From NCBI GenBank assembly GCA_030248215.1, contig JASANG010003630.1, positions 35,816 to 99,815 on the forward strand: DNA of 64,000 nt. Direction: 5' to 3'. Below are positions 26,601 to 36,699 of this stretch, piece after piece. Each line of letters begins with the position of its first letter. The first letter of the stretch is position 1. Made by a program: the position numbers and the translations under genes. The notes below the pieces were generated by a model, which saw only the letters and a list, made by a program, of their open reading frames with translations, did no database searches and was not told the DNA's origin. This DNA comes from Enoplolaimus lenunculus. Taxonomy: Eukaryota > Nematoda > Enoplea > Enoplida > Thoracostomopsidae.

Positions 26601-29600
26601 CTGAGTATGTATGGCTACAGCATGTCGCAGTGGGCCACTTTTTATTTGCCTATGCGAGCGCCTATTCTGGCGATATATCCTTTTATAACCGCTTATCTAT
26701 CTTTGTATCTAACCTAAACCTGAGGAAAGAGTAAGCCCAACCATTGCCTGAACCTAATTTTTCCGGTCTCGAAGTATCTCAGTCACTTTTAAATTTACAC
26801 TATGAAGTTTCTTCTCTGAAGAAGTTTTAATTTGAAAAAATTACTTCGCTGTATTGAATTCGCCGTCCTGCCATAAAAGCGTTGTTGACAATGTTGAAAT
26901 GAGATAGCGTTGCACCTTTTGGATTTCCTGTAGTACCCTGAAAAGTAATAAAAAGTCTTTTGTAGGGTTGGTAAAAACTATATATTTGCTGTTTGCCTAT
27001 ATAATTTGCATCGGTTTAAAGATGTCAAACATAAATGACACCTAAACGCAGCAGCATCATTCAAATTTGCTCTCTCAACAGATCATTTTGTACGCTGAGC
27101 TGCCGTTGCGAATCTAAACTCTGGGCGTCTGAACATCGTCTTAAATGTTTAAGTGGACTGATAGGCTTAGGCTTAGGCTTAGGCTTAGGCTTAAGCTTAG
27201 GCTTAGGCTTTAGAGCACAGATCGGCCTTAAAATTAATTTAGCAAGCGGCGACTGAAAAACCTCGATAAAGAATAAAAACTTTATATATTTAGTCAATAA
27301 AAACTGTTAACTTTTTCCAGCTTACAATTTCAGAGTAAAAGAAATACATCTTCCGATTTTTGCCCTATTTTTGCGCCGTACGGGTCAGCCTGCCCCATGC
27401 GGCAGCCAATCCCGCCCCATCCCACGCCGCACAATGGGGATGCAATTCCAATGCAGTACCATACTCCGCTTACATCTTTGCCCTGTAGTATATACAATAA
27501 AACGGCCACAAATAAACCTTGTTACGACCTTGAAGGTATTGAGATCAAAAGCATACCGAAGTAAACTGAATATTCGCTGGTTGATCAGGTTGAATAACTC
27601 GAGCTAAACTATCAAGTTGTTGTCTCGATGCCGAATCGTCAGCAGTAAAGATATCTTCAAATCTCCAGCACCCTCTGAAATAAAATAATTTTGCACTTTT
27701 ATTGTTCTCCTTCACAGTGTAAAACCCCACCCCAGCAATAGCCCATGTATAAATAGCTAAGCGTTGTAATAAATGCGCTAAGACCCTTAACAGTAGTATA
27801 AGCGTATTCCTAGCCTCTAAATCTATAGCTAAGCATAGGTCTAAGCCTAACTGTAACCTTAACGAAAACTTCTACACGGTGGAGAGAAACTTCAATATTA
27901 CCAAAATTTTTAATAATTTTAGACTTAAATAATGATTGGCCGACGTAGCTGATTATGTTAAACGCACACCCCATGGTTGATGCAAAATTTGAGAAATTAT
28001 AGTGTTGCAGCTGTATGAATGAAAATTGACAGTTTCGCCAACGTTGCTAGCAGGAAAATGCCGTTTTTGCGGACCGAGTATGCAGTTTAAAAGAGATCCT
28101 AAGCCATTTTAACAGTAAACTTAAAAAAACTAAACACTTACGGTTTTGGATTTGTACTAATCGTTATCACGTGATGCAAGTTAGGATACCTAAAAGTATA
28201 TATTAATATAAAACTATTTTTTTCAACTTGACTATATTGCGAATAAGCGTGCGTGCATTGAAAATTGGTGAACAATTTAGAACATCAAAATTGTTTTTAT
28301 AAGTTTTAAAAAAACTATCCCATGCCTAAGTATTCTATTTTTCAGCCCCGGTTAATATCAATTCCGTACGAAACTCGAGCTCTTTCCTGAGAGCCAAAAA
28401 CCGTTTTATCACTTCTGATTTGCAATATTCCTTCAGAATTCCATTTTCCAACAAGTGTTCTCGTTTAATAATTAAACCCCTGCGAGGGCCAGGGAGACGA
28501 AGTACGCACGTGCCTAACATATACTAAAATGCGAAAACCGCTAGCGGACATTTAATGAATAAAGGTTGATAAAAACATGTCGGAAACAAAAATTAAAAAA
28601 AACTGATGTTAAATGTAACAGTTTGAAAATCATGCTTATACACCAATGCGCATTAAAAGTATAACGTTTACGCTGTGTACGCGACAAGATACACACTCCC
28701 CACTGTTTATCAACTATTACTAGTGTTGGCTGAAACATGTAAATGCTTTTCCGGGCTTGACCATCAAACACGTATAGACTAGCAGGATGGCGAAAGCAAA
28801 AGCATCCCATACGAGAGATCCGATCCAAATTTTAGCATAAAAATGAAAAGTACGCGGGCATTTCTCTGGAGCTACAGTATAAACGTCCGAAATTGTTTTA
28901 CTAAAATTAATAGAAAGCGTTTTAAATTCTAGATTGCTATCCCAAAAACCTAAACATATTTCGGTCGGTCTGATATTAATGGTTCAAAACATTCTGTAAT
29001 AGCTATCAAAGGACAATGTGATTTTAAAAGCGGCACCATCCAGAAACGTCAAAAATTCATACAAATTCCGTAGAAAGTTAAAGCTTGTTTAGCAGAGTGT
29101 AAACGGATAGCAAAAATAACGGAAATAAAAACCATTACTGAACATAATAACGGTAACGGAAAACCAATATTGAAGTATAAAAGTTTCAAAGATGTTTTAT
29201 ATTTCTGCCAACACAAACTGTGGCATGCAATATTAACCGTTCTTTTTAAAATTTTAAAGAAAAAATATCGGATGGACCGACATTTTTAATATTTTGGATG
29301 AATTTCGTAATGTTTATTTAATTCAAACAATTGCTAAATATCTGTACTGAAAAATTGCGAGGTATATACGTTATTTATAACTAATTTTGAGCGTCAGAAC
29401 TAGCGGAATTTTTGGTTTTCCTATGACGTAAACGGAAACAGAAACGAACACTGATTCTTATCACAGAAGCGGAATCGGAAATCCGGTTACTCCCTGAAAA
29501 CAAATCTTTGTTAACGAAAAATCCAAACTCTGTCGCATTAAAACTCGCTGACGCCAACACAAAGGCTAAGTTTTATGGCCAATAACTATGTTCAGTATCA

Positions 29601-32600
29601 CTAACTCGTGATTGCGTATCATTCCTGGTTTCGCTGTTGCAATATCGGGCACCAAATGAAACACTGCTTCATAGTAATCCTGAGATTTGTACGCATCGGA
29701 TATAACTAACGTTTTGATGCCAACCTAAAACAACATCAAAAGCATGTTTTATGTTTTAGAAACCTAGCCATAACAAACAAAACGAAATGGAAAATATTTT
29801 TTTACGTAAGTGGGGATGCGCTGCAAAAAATGGTGAGTCAAATTGACTCTCTCGGAAATAGGCTTTTCCTGACTTCAAATTCGATTCACTATGTCGCACG
29901 TTTGACTCTGGCGGTGTCGAATTTGACTCAGTTTGTGGCGGTTAAAATTTTTTTAGCATATTCACTTTTGTATCGAGAATGTTATTCACGAGGTTGTTCT
30001 CCATCTGCGTAAGTAATGGTACATGATTATTGGAGTGAATTACTAAGCGTCACTTTAGCTTTTTATATGGACATGTTTTGCATCGCTCTGAAGCGCATGT
30101 TGAAAAGTTACCAACATTGTCATCGATGGGCCTTCCGAAATAGCCGTGCTGAGAAAGCACAAGGATCAAGTGGCTAATCTTTTTGGTCCTTACTCAAACG
30201 CCACAATTTTAGCTCCGCACTATGTTTTCTGTACCTCTTTCACTTTGGAAACTTCAAATTTAGATTGAATACTTCACCATGTTGACAGTTTCTACAATTA
30301 CGTCATGTTCAAACTATAAAAGTCAGATACAATTTCAACTTTTTGCAAACCAAACTAATTCGAATTTACACCATTCAGATGTTCCTTTCCTATCACGTGT
30401 TAATGTGTCTGCTTATGGACACTCGACAGATACATCTTAATGATTTATCTGGATAATGCATATAGCGGCTGTAATTAAATTTCCTTACCATATTTACAAG
30501 ACTCTTTGCATGTCATAGGTACTGCCCAATCAGTTTAAAGTTTCTGCGAATGCAATTGGGTGCATATACTGCAGACACACCGTGGACCAATGGAAATATA
30601 CTATAATTGTTGCTACGAACAACGAATAGACCTTGTTTCAAATGCTTCTATGAATTAAGGCACACTCCAAGAGTGCTAACTAACAATTGAGCAATGATTA
30701 TACGACATTAATTAGGTATGTTCCATAAAGCATAGTGCATGCTTCTATAATGGCAGCAGATAATCTTGGCATATGTATCGTAACCTGACGACTACCAGCA
30801 CTACCGGAAACTTGGATAAAGTTGAAAATTCGTACCCTATGACGTTCCTGAAAATATTCAAATGCTAACACGTTTGTCGTTATTTGAAAGGTATCCTTTC
30901 AAACAGTATAGATTTAACATTGGGTTAGACGTTCGAATAAGAAAGACGATTCTACCTTGCGCAAACAGTAGTCCAGTTCGTTGGGCTTGTACGCAGGGTT
31001 GACACAAACCTGAAAGCAAAAAATTATCCGTACGTTAAAAATTTCAGTTTAGTGTTTTGATGCAAATACGTTTCCTCCCACTAACTGCTGATATGTACAT
31101 TCATGTTTACGCAATTACTGCCAGAAACCAGGTATTAAGTATAAAGCTATGGCGAGGGCCTATATTCTCAAACGGGTATAGCATCTATCACTAGTTGGCG
31201 ATAGGTTTTCAAACTAACAAACTTGTGCCATTACAGATCTTTAAATAAGCACAGGAGTAGGCTAATCAAATACCAAAAATTTGCTTCATTCACTGCTGCC
31301 AAAGTTACAAAACTTATCACCAACTGATGACAAGTGCTACACACATTTGAGAATATGTATTACCATAAATTAATCTTTAATGTACACAACTGAATACAAA
31401 AAGTAACCTGAACATATTAAAACAATTACTGAAATTAGTCCTGCAAGTGCAGCAGCAAATTGTGTGACAACCCATTCGTAATAATTCGGTGACCAAATGC
31501 CGATCCTATCACCAGGCGTCATACCGATAGCAATCAAACCAGATGCTATTGAATAAGCCTAAAAACTGAACATTTTCAATTGAGCCAGAGATAAATAAAG
31601 CAAGTTTGACGCGTTGGGAATCTTTATTAGCTGCCATGCTTTATCGTTTTTGCTTAAAAACGAAAAATGCAAAAGTTGACCCAAGAACACAATATTGATG
31701 GCGATGGTTCGTTGCCCATTGCAATTTATATCGAAGGTTCGCTGTTCGTGGAAAATCCTTATGGCGGATGGTCCGGGTATCGGCGCATTGAGTCCCCTTC
31801 TGCCAGCGCCAAATTAAATAGTTTTAGTATCTGAATGCAAATTTAAAAAAAATTAGCGTAATATATCTTAACCGCTTATTGTGTCATTTTCAATCCGTTT
31901 TTTTCTAGGTACAATATCAAATAAATTTTAAAATATACACACGGACAAACAAATAATATTAAATTTATTGTGGATAATCTCGTACAATTGGGCCAATGGT
32001 TAATAAATCCTCGGTGCCAAAATAAGCTGAAAAGTGGTGTGCTAATAAATTTTAGCCGATTCTGTTCGAAATTTACTTCAAACTTCACGTTAATTTGAAG
32101 CACAAACTCATGCGAATGATAACGCTAAAAAAACTAAAACATCTCAGACTAAAACCTTAGAGAATGAAAGCAGCAGCGCAGCAGGGGATCCAAAAACAAG
32201 TGCCCCACTGACAGTCCATCGGACGCAATATATAACGGTGGCAGATTCCTTTCGACCTGAAGCGAATGAGAAATCAAACGCAATTTTGCAATTGGTATGG
32301 GTATGGACGTGCCATACTAATTTTTTATAAAATTTTGAATTTTATATACTGCAAAATTTTCTGCCCTCAACCGTAGGAGAAGCTGCCTTTTTTAACACCG
32401 CTGTCTGCTGCAGCAATGAGTATATAAAAACACGCACATCTTTATAAAACTGCTGTCGTGTTTTTCGTATATTCTGATGTGGAAACGCGAACATAGTTTT
32501 GTCCGGCGCTGTTTCGGTTGTTTCAAGCAAACATTGTCCAACGGTTTTATATTGAAATGGGATTGTCGATGGTCCATACGCGTATGATAACTTTCCAAAC

Positions 32601-32665
32601 GGACTTGTGCTGCTGTAGTGCCGAGATAGGTGACAAAAAACCGTTCGCAACGATTTCATTGTCAT
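14669..32665 (-). CDS. ACSF2: Acyl-CoA synthetase family member 2, mitochondrial (complete, 15 exons)
   Basis: Exons: 32665-32438, 31558-31430, 31009-30956, 29724-29606, 28189-28142, 27674-27557, 26937-26845, 25163-25015, 24464-24373, 23749-23673, 19638-19531, 17611-17463, 16937-16796, 16196-16089, 14818-14669. All are GT-AG with matching phases: 1764 nt, 587 residues, close to human ACSF2 (615). It activates fatty acids to acyl-CoA via an acyl-adenylate. The first ~25 residues are rich in Lys/Arg/Ser/Thr with no acids, like a mitochondrial presequence. Then TVGQCLLET, the ATP-binding loop [10 protein letters not shown] (231-240, split across exons 6/7), [25 protein letters not shown] (370-379), YRSGD (452-456; usual YxTGD), the hinge [16 protein letters not shown], and TGKVQK with the catalytic-type Lys near 563. 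ATGs at 32665 and 32659 are both possible; the first is used. Confidence 0.96.
15411..15970. mobile_element. hAT-like miniature element with GGCCGGC-rich ends
   Basis: Ends AGTGTTGTGC and GCACAACACTAC are inverted. Flanks GGTTCCGT (15403-15410) and TGTTCCGT (15971-15978) agree at 7 of 8 bases, as expected for hAT. Both ends are dense in GGCCGGC / CCGGCAGGCC words while the middle is AT-rich and noncoding. Lies in ACSF2 intron 14. Confidence 0.75.
17274..17385. repeat. Degenerate CCTAAG/TTAGGC hexamer array
   Basis: Contains ctaagcctaacctaaacg, gcctaaaccttatccgatgcctaagcc, ttgagcctaagcataagtttaagcctc. This is a degraded array of the CCTAAG hexamer that recurs in at least seven places in the window. 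Confidence 0.55.
17938..18382. mobile_element. Mariner-like miniature element, GACCCGAATAAGAGGGG family (copy 1)
   Basis: Ends CTGTAGTGACCCGAATAAG and CTTATTCGGGTCAATACAG are inverted, with TA on both sides (17936-17937 and 18383-18384). A TA duplication is typical of Tc1/mariner-type transposition. The interior has ttggcctctccagagg, aaagtttcgaactc and repeated GGACTCTTATTAG words, with no transposase. A second end-like sequence lies directly left at 17900-17920, suggesting an adjacent older copy. Confidence 0.75.
18390..18740. mobile_element. Mariner-like miniature element, same family, partial (copy 2)
   Basis: Begins within the family at caacccgtcctccgccgccc and runs in the same order as copy 1 (cggtattgcaactatccg, aaagtttagaactt, tttggtcctggagtcattta, ggggacccccgtttatta). 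It lacks the left terminus and is joined almost directly to copy 1, either as a tandem or a nested pair. Confidence 0.65.
20857..21524. mobile_element. Harbinger-like miniature element with TCATATGA palindromes
   Basis: The left end (tgggctcacgttataactgggcag...ggaacacgttttgtcc) is inverted at the right (ggacaaaacgtgttcc...ctgccccagttataacgtgaaacccgca). Inside are at least six palindromes centred on CATATG or CATGTG: aatatcatgtgatatt, atatcatatgatat (repeated), gtcatatgac, gtcatgtgac. The right flank starts TAA. Same ends as 53601-54564 and 60775-61124. No coding frame. Lies in ACSF2 intron 10. Confidence 0.7.
23208..23378. mobile_element. hAT-like miniature element, GGCGGATCCAGG family
   Basis: Ends CAATGGCGGATCCATGG and CCTGGATCCGCCACTG are inverted. 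The flanks attggggg and attgggga agree at 7 of 8 bases, fitting hAT. A run of C (tgcccccccccc) lies near the right end. Located in ACSF2 intron 10, just downstream of exon 10. Confidence 0.75.
24230..24330. repeat. Degenerate TTAGGC hexamer array
   Basis: Contains aaggtttaggcttaggcc, aggcttagaattgggtaaaggcttagagg and ttttaggctcaggctttagg. It lies about 40 bases downstream of ACSF2 exon 9 and at the left of a GC-richer patch. Confidence 0.55.
25440..26105 (+). pseudogene. LINE ORF2 C-terminal fragment (RT tail and RNase H/zinc region), decayed
   Basis: Plus-strand pieces read [19 protein letters not shown], then [17 protein letters not shown] and [18 protein letters not shown]. The order IxxLLPIDL, TGHxxxxYHLxxM, CxxC...TAEHxxC is typical of the C-terminus of R1/I-type LINE reverse transcriptases. 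The pieces lie in more than one frame, with internal stops. The fragment ends where the mariner-like element at 26112 begins. It is antisense in ACSF2 intron 7. Confidence 0.6.
26112..26532. mobile_element. Mariner-like miniature element, GACCCGAATAAGAGGGG family (copy 3)
   Basis: Begins cagaccgaataagaggggg and ends ccctcttattcgggtcactacag. The internal order matches copy 1 (ggcctctccagaggg, ccttcgttactgatatatatccgg, tttggtcctggagtc, ggactcttattaggg). Noncoding. It sits in ACSF2 intron 7 next to a LINE fragment. Confidence 0.75.
27159..27212. repeat. TTAGGC hexamer array, best-preserved copy
   Basis: About nine uninterrupted or near-uninterrupted units of GGCTTA, one with a single change (ggcttaagctta). 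It is the cleanest array of the dispersed TTAGGC/CCTAAG repeat in the window and lies in ACSF2 intron 6. Confidence 0.8.
29093..29496. mobile_element. hAT-like miniature element, GGAAACGGA family
   Basis: Left end cagagtgtaaacggat, right end aatccggttactccctg. Both ends carry repeated CGGAAA/ACGGAAAC words (cggtaacggaaaacc; gtaaacggaaacagaaacg). The interior shares atgttttatatttctgcc and gaaaaattgcgaggtatata with 40371-40740 and 61365-61525. Noncoding. Confidence 0.65.
29821..29945. mobile_element. Partial GAGTC-type mariner-like miniature element
   Basis: Starts ctgcaaaaaatggtgagtcaaattgactc, matching the terminus of 39771-39943, and continues through ggcttttcctgact and ggcggtgtcgaatttgactcagtttgtg. 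The right inverted end is missing. Lies in ACSF2 intron 3, near exon 4. Confidence 0.6.
29946..30955. other. ACSF2 intron 3, no recognisable element
   Basis: AT-rich intron sequence. I see no coding similarity, inverted termini or clear repeat between the partial element at 29821 and exon 3. Confidence 0.4.
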
Positions 32666-33320
32666 TGATAACTTTTGTAATTTTTAATATTTTTCACTTT
32701 ATTAATATGGTATTATCATTACTGTCAATGACATATATACAACTCGGTATAAAGTCAGGCTAAACTTTTTTGTCCGAAGCAGTTACTCAAACGGACTATT
32801 ACAGAAAAAAACAAAATTACTCAAACAACTGAAGTCACCCAGTACAGTAGTACTGTTCAAACACCGTCATAAAATTAAAAGTTGCAATACTGCTAATATA
32901 ATTACGCGAAGGTACGTAGCCAAACCAGCATGATGAGAAGGCAAAAAAAAATTTTTTGAAGCGCATGCCGTTATTTGAAATACAAGTGGTGCCAACCAGA
33001 GTCTGCATGAAAACATAGTGGTAATTTATAAAATTTCTCAAAACCCATGACAATCGACCACGTATTGAATATGTTTGCAAAAACTAAACTCAATGACGCG
33101 TTTGAAATTTTGTTCACCAGCAACCGGTTAAGATCTTGTGAAAGATTTTGCATGTCAAGAAAGACTGGAACAGTTTTAGTTAACTGGACTCGGCGAACAT
33201 TATTTAGCTTACTAGGTACATCGGCAAAACTGGCTTTATAGCATTGTATGCTGTTTTACAGTTGCCAATACACGAGACTTCCACAATTTTTTGGTTGGAA
33301 TCGCTCTATTGGTTTCAATA
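32666..33320. other. Upstream region of ACSF2
   Basis: AT-rich sequence 5' of the ACSF2 start codon, with no gene or repeat recognised. The promoter presumably lies here, but no convincing core motif can be named. Confidence 0.35.
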
Positions 33321-33765
33321 CTGTATTGACCCGAATAAGAGGGGGAGGAGTAATAAGAGCGGGTCCCCATTTTGAGTCCAAATCAATTGGAGTCCGTATT
33401 CCTAATAAGAGTCCGTAAGCGCATAGAGTCCCTAAACCCTAATTAGAGTTCATAATTTTCAATTAACCCTAATTGTAGCGCATAAATGACTCCAGGACCA
33501 AATAATTTGAGTTCGAAATTTCAAAGCGTACTTAAATTTTGAAAGTATATTCCTAAGTATAACCTTGTTTTATCGCTCAAGCTTTTGATGCAAGGCAAAA
33601 AATGTTAAATTCAACGGATAATTGCAGTACCGGAGATATATCAGTAACGAAGGGCGGCGGAGCGTGGGTTAAAAATAAATAACATGCCGTAACCGAATAA
33701 CAAGGGGGGTATCCTCTGGAGAGGCCAAATAAATATCAGTCCCCCTCTTATTCAGGTCACTACAG
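33321..33765. mobile_element. Mariner-like miniature element, GACCCGAATAAGAGGGG family (copy 4, inverted)
   Basis: Ends CTGTATTGACCCGAATAAG and CTTATTCAGGTCACTACAG are flanked by TA at 33319-33320 and 33766-33767. The internal order is reversed relative to copies 1 and 3 (ggtccccattttgagtcc first, ctggagaggccaa last). Noncoding. It is the second copy with intact ends and TA flanks. Confidence 0.8.
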
Positions 33766-34137
33766 TACATACATTATGGAGGTTACAAGAATCGCTGGAC
33801 ATTTAATCAGTCCGACAATATTGTTATGTATAAATTGTCAAATATTTTTCCGTACAGTAAATTTATGCTACGAAAAATGCACGTCCTGGGCGATCAATGC
33901 ATCACTATACTGCAGTTCGGAATTTGTAATCTTAAATATTAAACTTTCGCAACTCACTGCGACGAGTTTAACTGTTTTAGTTGTGTCAAATGTGTTTTTA
34001 TTGATTTTAAAGGGACTTGGGTTTGGCATCAGTTTTTATGCAACATTCACAATATTATGCGTACGTCAGGTGATTTTAAGCAATGCGTAATGGACGCTGA
34101 AGTCATTTCGACTTTAGTAGCCAGCCCACTAAAGCCA

Positions 34138-34338
34138 CACTGCCAAAAATGGTGAGTCAAATTGACTCTCTCCGAAATAGACTTTTCCTGACTACACAAA
34201 CTGAGTCTAAATTCGACTCCGATAGAGTCAAGTTGAGTCGAATTTGACTCAGGCGGAGTCGAATTTTGACTCAGTTTGTGTAGTCAGGAAAAGCCTATTT
34301 CGGAGAGAGTCAATTTGACTCACCATTTTTTTGCAGTG
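34138..34338. mobile_element. GAGTC-type mariner-like miniature element, full-length
   Basis: Nearly palindromic 201-bp element: cactgccaaaaatggtgagtcaaattgactctctccg... is mirrored by ...cggagagagtcaatttgactcaccatttttttgcagtg. The centre repeats gagtcaagttgagtcgaatttgactc. TGAGTCA, the AP-1 type heptamer, occurs within both arms. No coding capacity. Confidence 0.75.
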
Positions 34339-35519
34339 AATCAGTATCACTGGCATTGAAACTTTTTGGTTTTGGGTCCGTCACCCTGAGAAGCATTGGA
34401 TAACCTGTCCTTTCATTAAAATCATCACTCTTTAGTCAATACTTTTCACCAGCACCGGCGAATTGTTTACCAGATGCTATTGCTTGCTGCTGCTAATTCC
34501 TAAAACTTGGATTTTGGTTTTCGGATCGGTGTATAGTCACACGCGTATATCTATATATTTCACAATTTCAATTCCTATTTATTTTCCTGTATTTTGCTCT
34601 AAATACTTTTTATGGCTTTTAAAAATGTAGTCGTGTTAATAGTGTATTACTTGTGTAGAAATTTAGCGTGTAATATACCAGCTATATACCAGGTAAACTA
34701 CTACGTGGATTATATCACTCGTTAAGCTTATATAGCGAATTAGCAGATGGTTTGTATGAATATACTGACGAATTTAATCGAGGGCACCAACGACATTGCC
34801 CCCAACAGGAACCGGGTATCACATTGTACTGACACAATGCCAAAACTATTTACTAATCATAAAAATTGCATTTGGATTTTCGCTCGATTCGTTCGAGAGG
34901 TCTCGTCCGCTATTAAATGCTGTGCAGCCCCATCAGAGATTTCTGGATACGCCACTGTATGATTGGTTCGGTTTTGAAAGCAAGACAAACGGTGTTTGCA
35001 CCGCTACGTGTTTGCTGCAAACCTGGGATATTCAGGCTACTAATATGTGAAGTGTCTTTTTAAATTTTTAATTTTTCCAAAGCGTGGTGGTATCTTGAAG
35101 GATGCTTGCGTTTCGTTTTTCGTTTATTTGTTAAATTTGTCAAAAAAGCTATTGTTTGTTCAGCTGCTACACTAAATACTGGAATATTCTGGTATTTATG
35201 AATCTAAACTGTCTCGGTCCTGCTTTGACGATGCCAACAATGCATGTTTTAAGTGAATGGTTGGTTAGTATTTAGATGATATATCTTTATTAGGTATGTG
35301 TTTCGTTCAGCTAATGTATACAACAGCGCCATTACAGTAGTATAAGCATATTCATAAGCCTCAGCCTAAACCTAAGCCCAAGCCTATGCATAAGTCCAAG
35401 GGTGGTGATAAGGTGGGTGATGGGACGCTCCCCCATTGGTTCTAGACGACAAACCTTATTTGTTTAATTTGAAAGTTTAGGTCGATTTTCTAAAAAATGT
35501 TACATAAATTTGCGCTTCG

Positions 35520-35900
35520 TTCAGCTTCTCACAACCTCCCTTAATCATTCCACGACCAATTATGAATTTTTGAAAATTTCATTTTTAAGGTCTCTAGGCG
35601 CCGCTTAAAGACCCACAAATTTTTTGTTAAAAAGTCAAATTAAATGCCATTCGACACAGCCTATAGTGTTGAGTGATTTAGAGAGGTCAAAAATAGTTAA
35701 CTCGTAGCCAGACGTTTGATTGTAGAAGATTTAACACAGTTCGACTCAGCTGCTCACAAGCTGCATCGAATGACATATAATTTGCACAACTTTTTAACAA
35801 AAAAATTTTTGGGTGCCAAGGGAGGGCCTTGAGATTTAAGAAATCAAATTTTTGAAAAAGTCAAATTTGGGCGTGGAATGACCTGGGGAGAATGTTGTGA
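35520..35900. repeat. Long imperfect hairpin
   Basis: The left arm (ctcccttaatcattccacg ... aaatttcatttttaaggtctctagg ... cattcgacacagcc) is mirrored by the right arm (atcgaatgacatataattt ... gggtgccaagggagggcc ... gggcgtggaatgacctgggg). The same arm motif aaatttgggcgtggaatgat also occurs near 13860-13880, so this is a dispersed fold-back family. No coding content. Confidence 0.5.
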
Positions 35901-36535
35901 GAAACACGCAAAAAATTTTCAAAATCCAACCATCTTTGAGCAAACACTGCCTGGGCGATAACGAAGAGTCAAAAAAATTGGGCAAGCACCCCCCTTAAGC
36001 AAAAACATATGTCTAAAGCTTAAGCTTACTCTATTGTATTCCCACAGAAACGTTCCGCTCCCCGAATCTTTACAATTTACAAAGTAAAATATGCCGAACT
36101 TAAAATTTTTTGACCTAATTAACTGAGTATTTTTCAATAGTTAATACATTACCTAAGTGTCTGCCGTAGTACCATATTTTGAACATCGTATACCTTCAAT
36201 TACCAATTAGTAGTAACTTTAACAGTCGGCTAACAGCTGCGAATTTGCAATTAAGCACAGTAGGACGGTAAATCAAATGCGAAAATCTGCCAAATTTCTA
36301 AATTCACCACACCCACTATTATGAAGTTCGAAGACCTGCCAAAAAATCACGATAGATACGCAGACCTTTGAGAATATGGGTCATTGTCAATTGTATGGCG
36401 TTATAGTCACAGTCAAGTTAGCAACTTACGTTTCAGCTTAATATTTGGTGTGCTTTTGATGCTTATGGGTTGCTGTAAAGTTTAATAATTTTCAAAAATA
36501 TCAAGGACAAAAATCATGTTATAGACTTTTGTCCA

Positions 36536-36697
36536 CAACCAACCTTAATCTTGCCTAATTTTCCAAATTCGGACTAACGGTTAATCTAGGTTACAGCACG
36601 ACCTATATCTTTCTGCAGAGATTAAGTTGTATTGGTTAACATAGATTAACCGTTAGTCCGAATTGTGAAAATTAGGCAAGATTAAGGTTGGTTGTTG
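36536..36697. mobile_element. Fold-back element with 55-60 bp arms
   Basis: The left arm aaccaaccttaatcttgcc...ttcggactaacggttaatct and right arm agattaaccgttagtccgaa...ggcaagattaaggttggtt are almost identical inverted copies with a loop of about 45 bases. The high arm identity suggests recent activity or gene conversion. Noncoding; class unknown. Confidence 0.7.
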
Positions 36698-36699
36698 AC

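Noticed and set aside
27159-27212. Telomere or chromosome end
   Set aside because: The TTAGGC array is short, internal to a gene intron, and one of several scattered copies.
33776-34090. 104-codon hydrophobic plus-strand frame
   Set aside because: It looks membrane-like only because of AT-rich codons. It starts just after a mariner-like element and matches no family.
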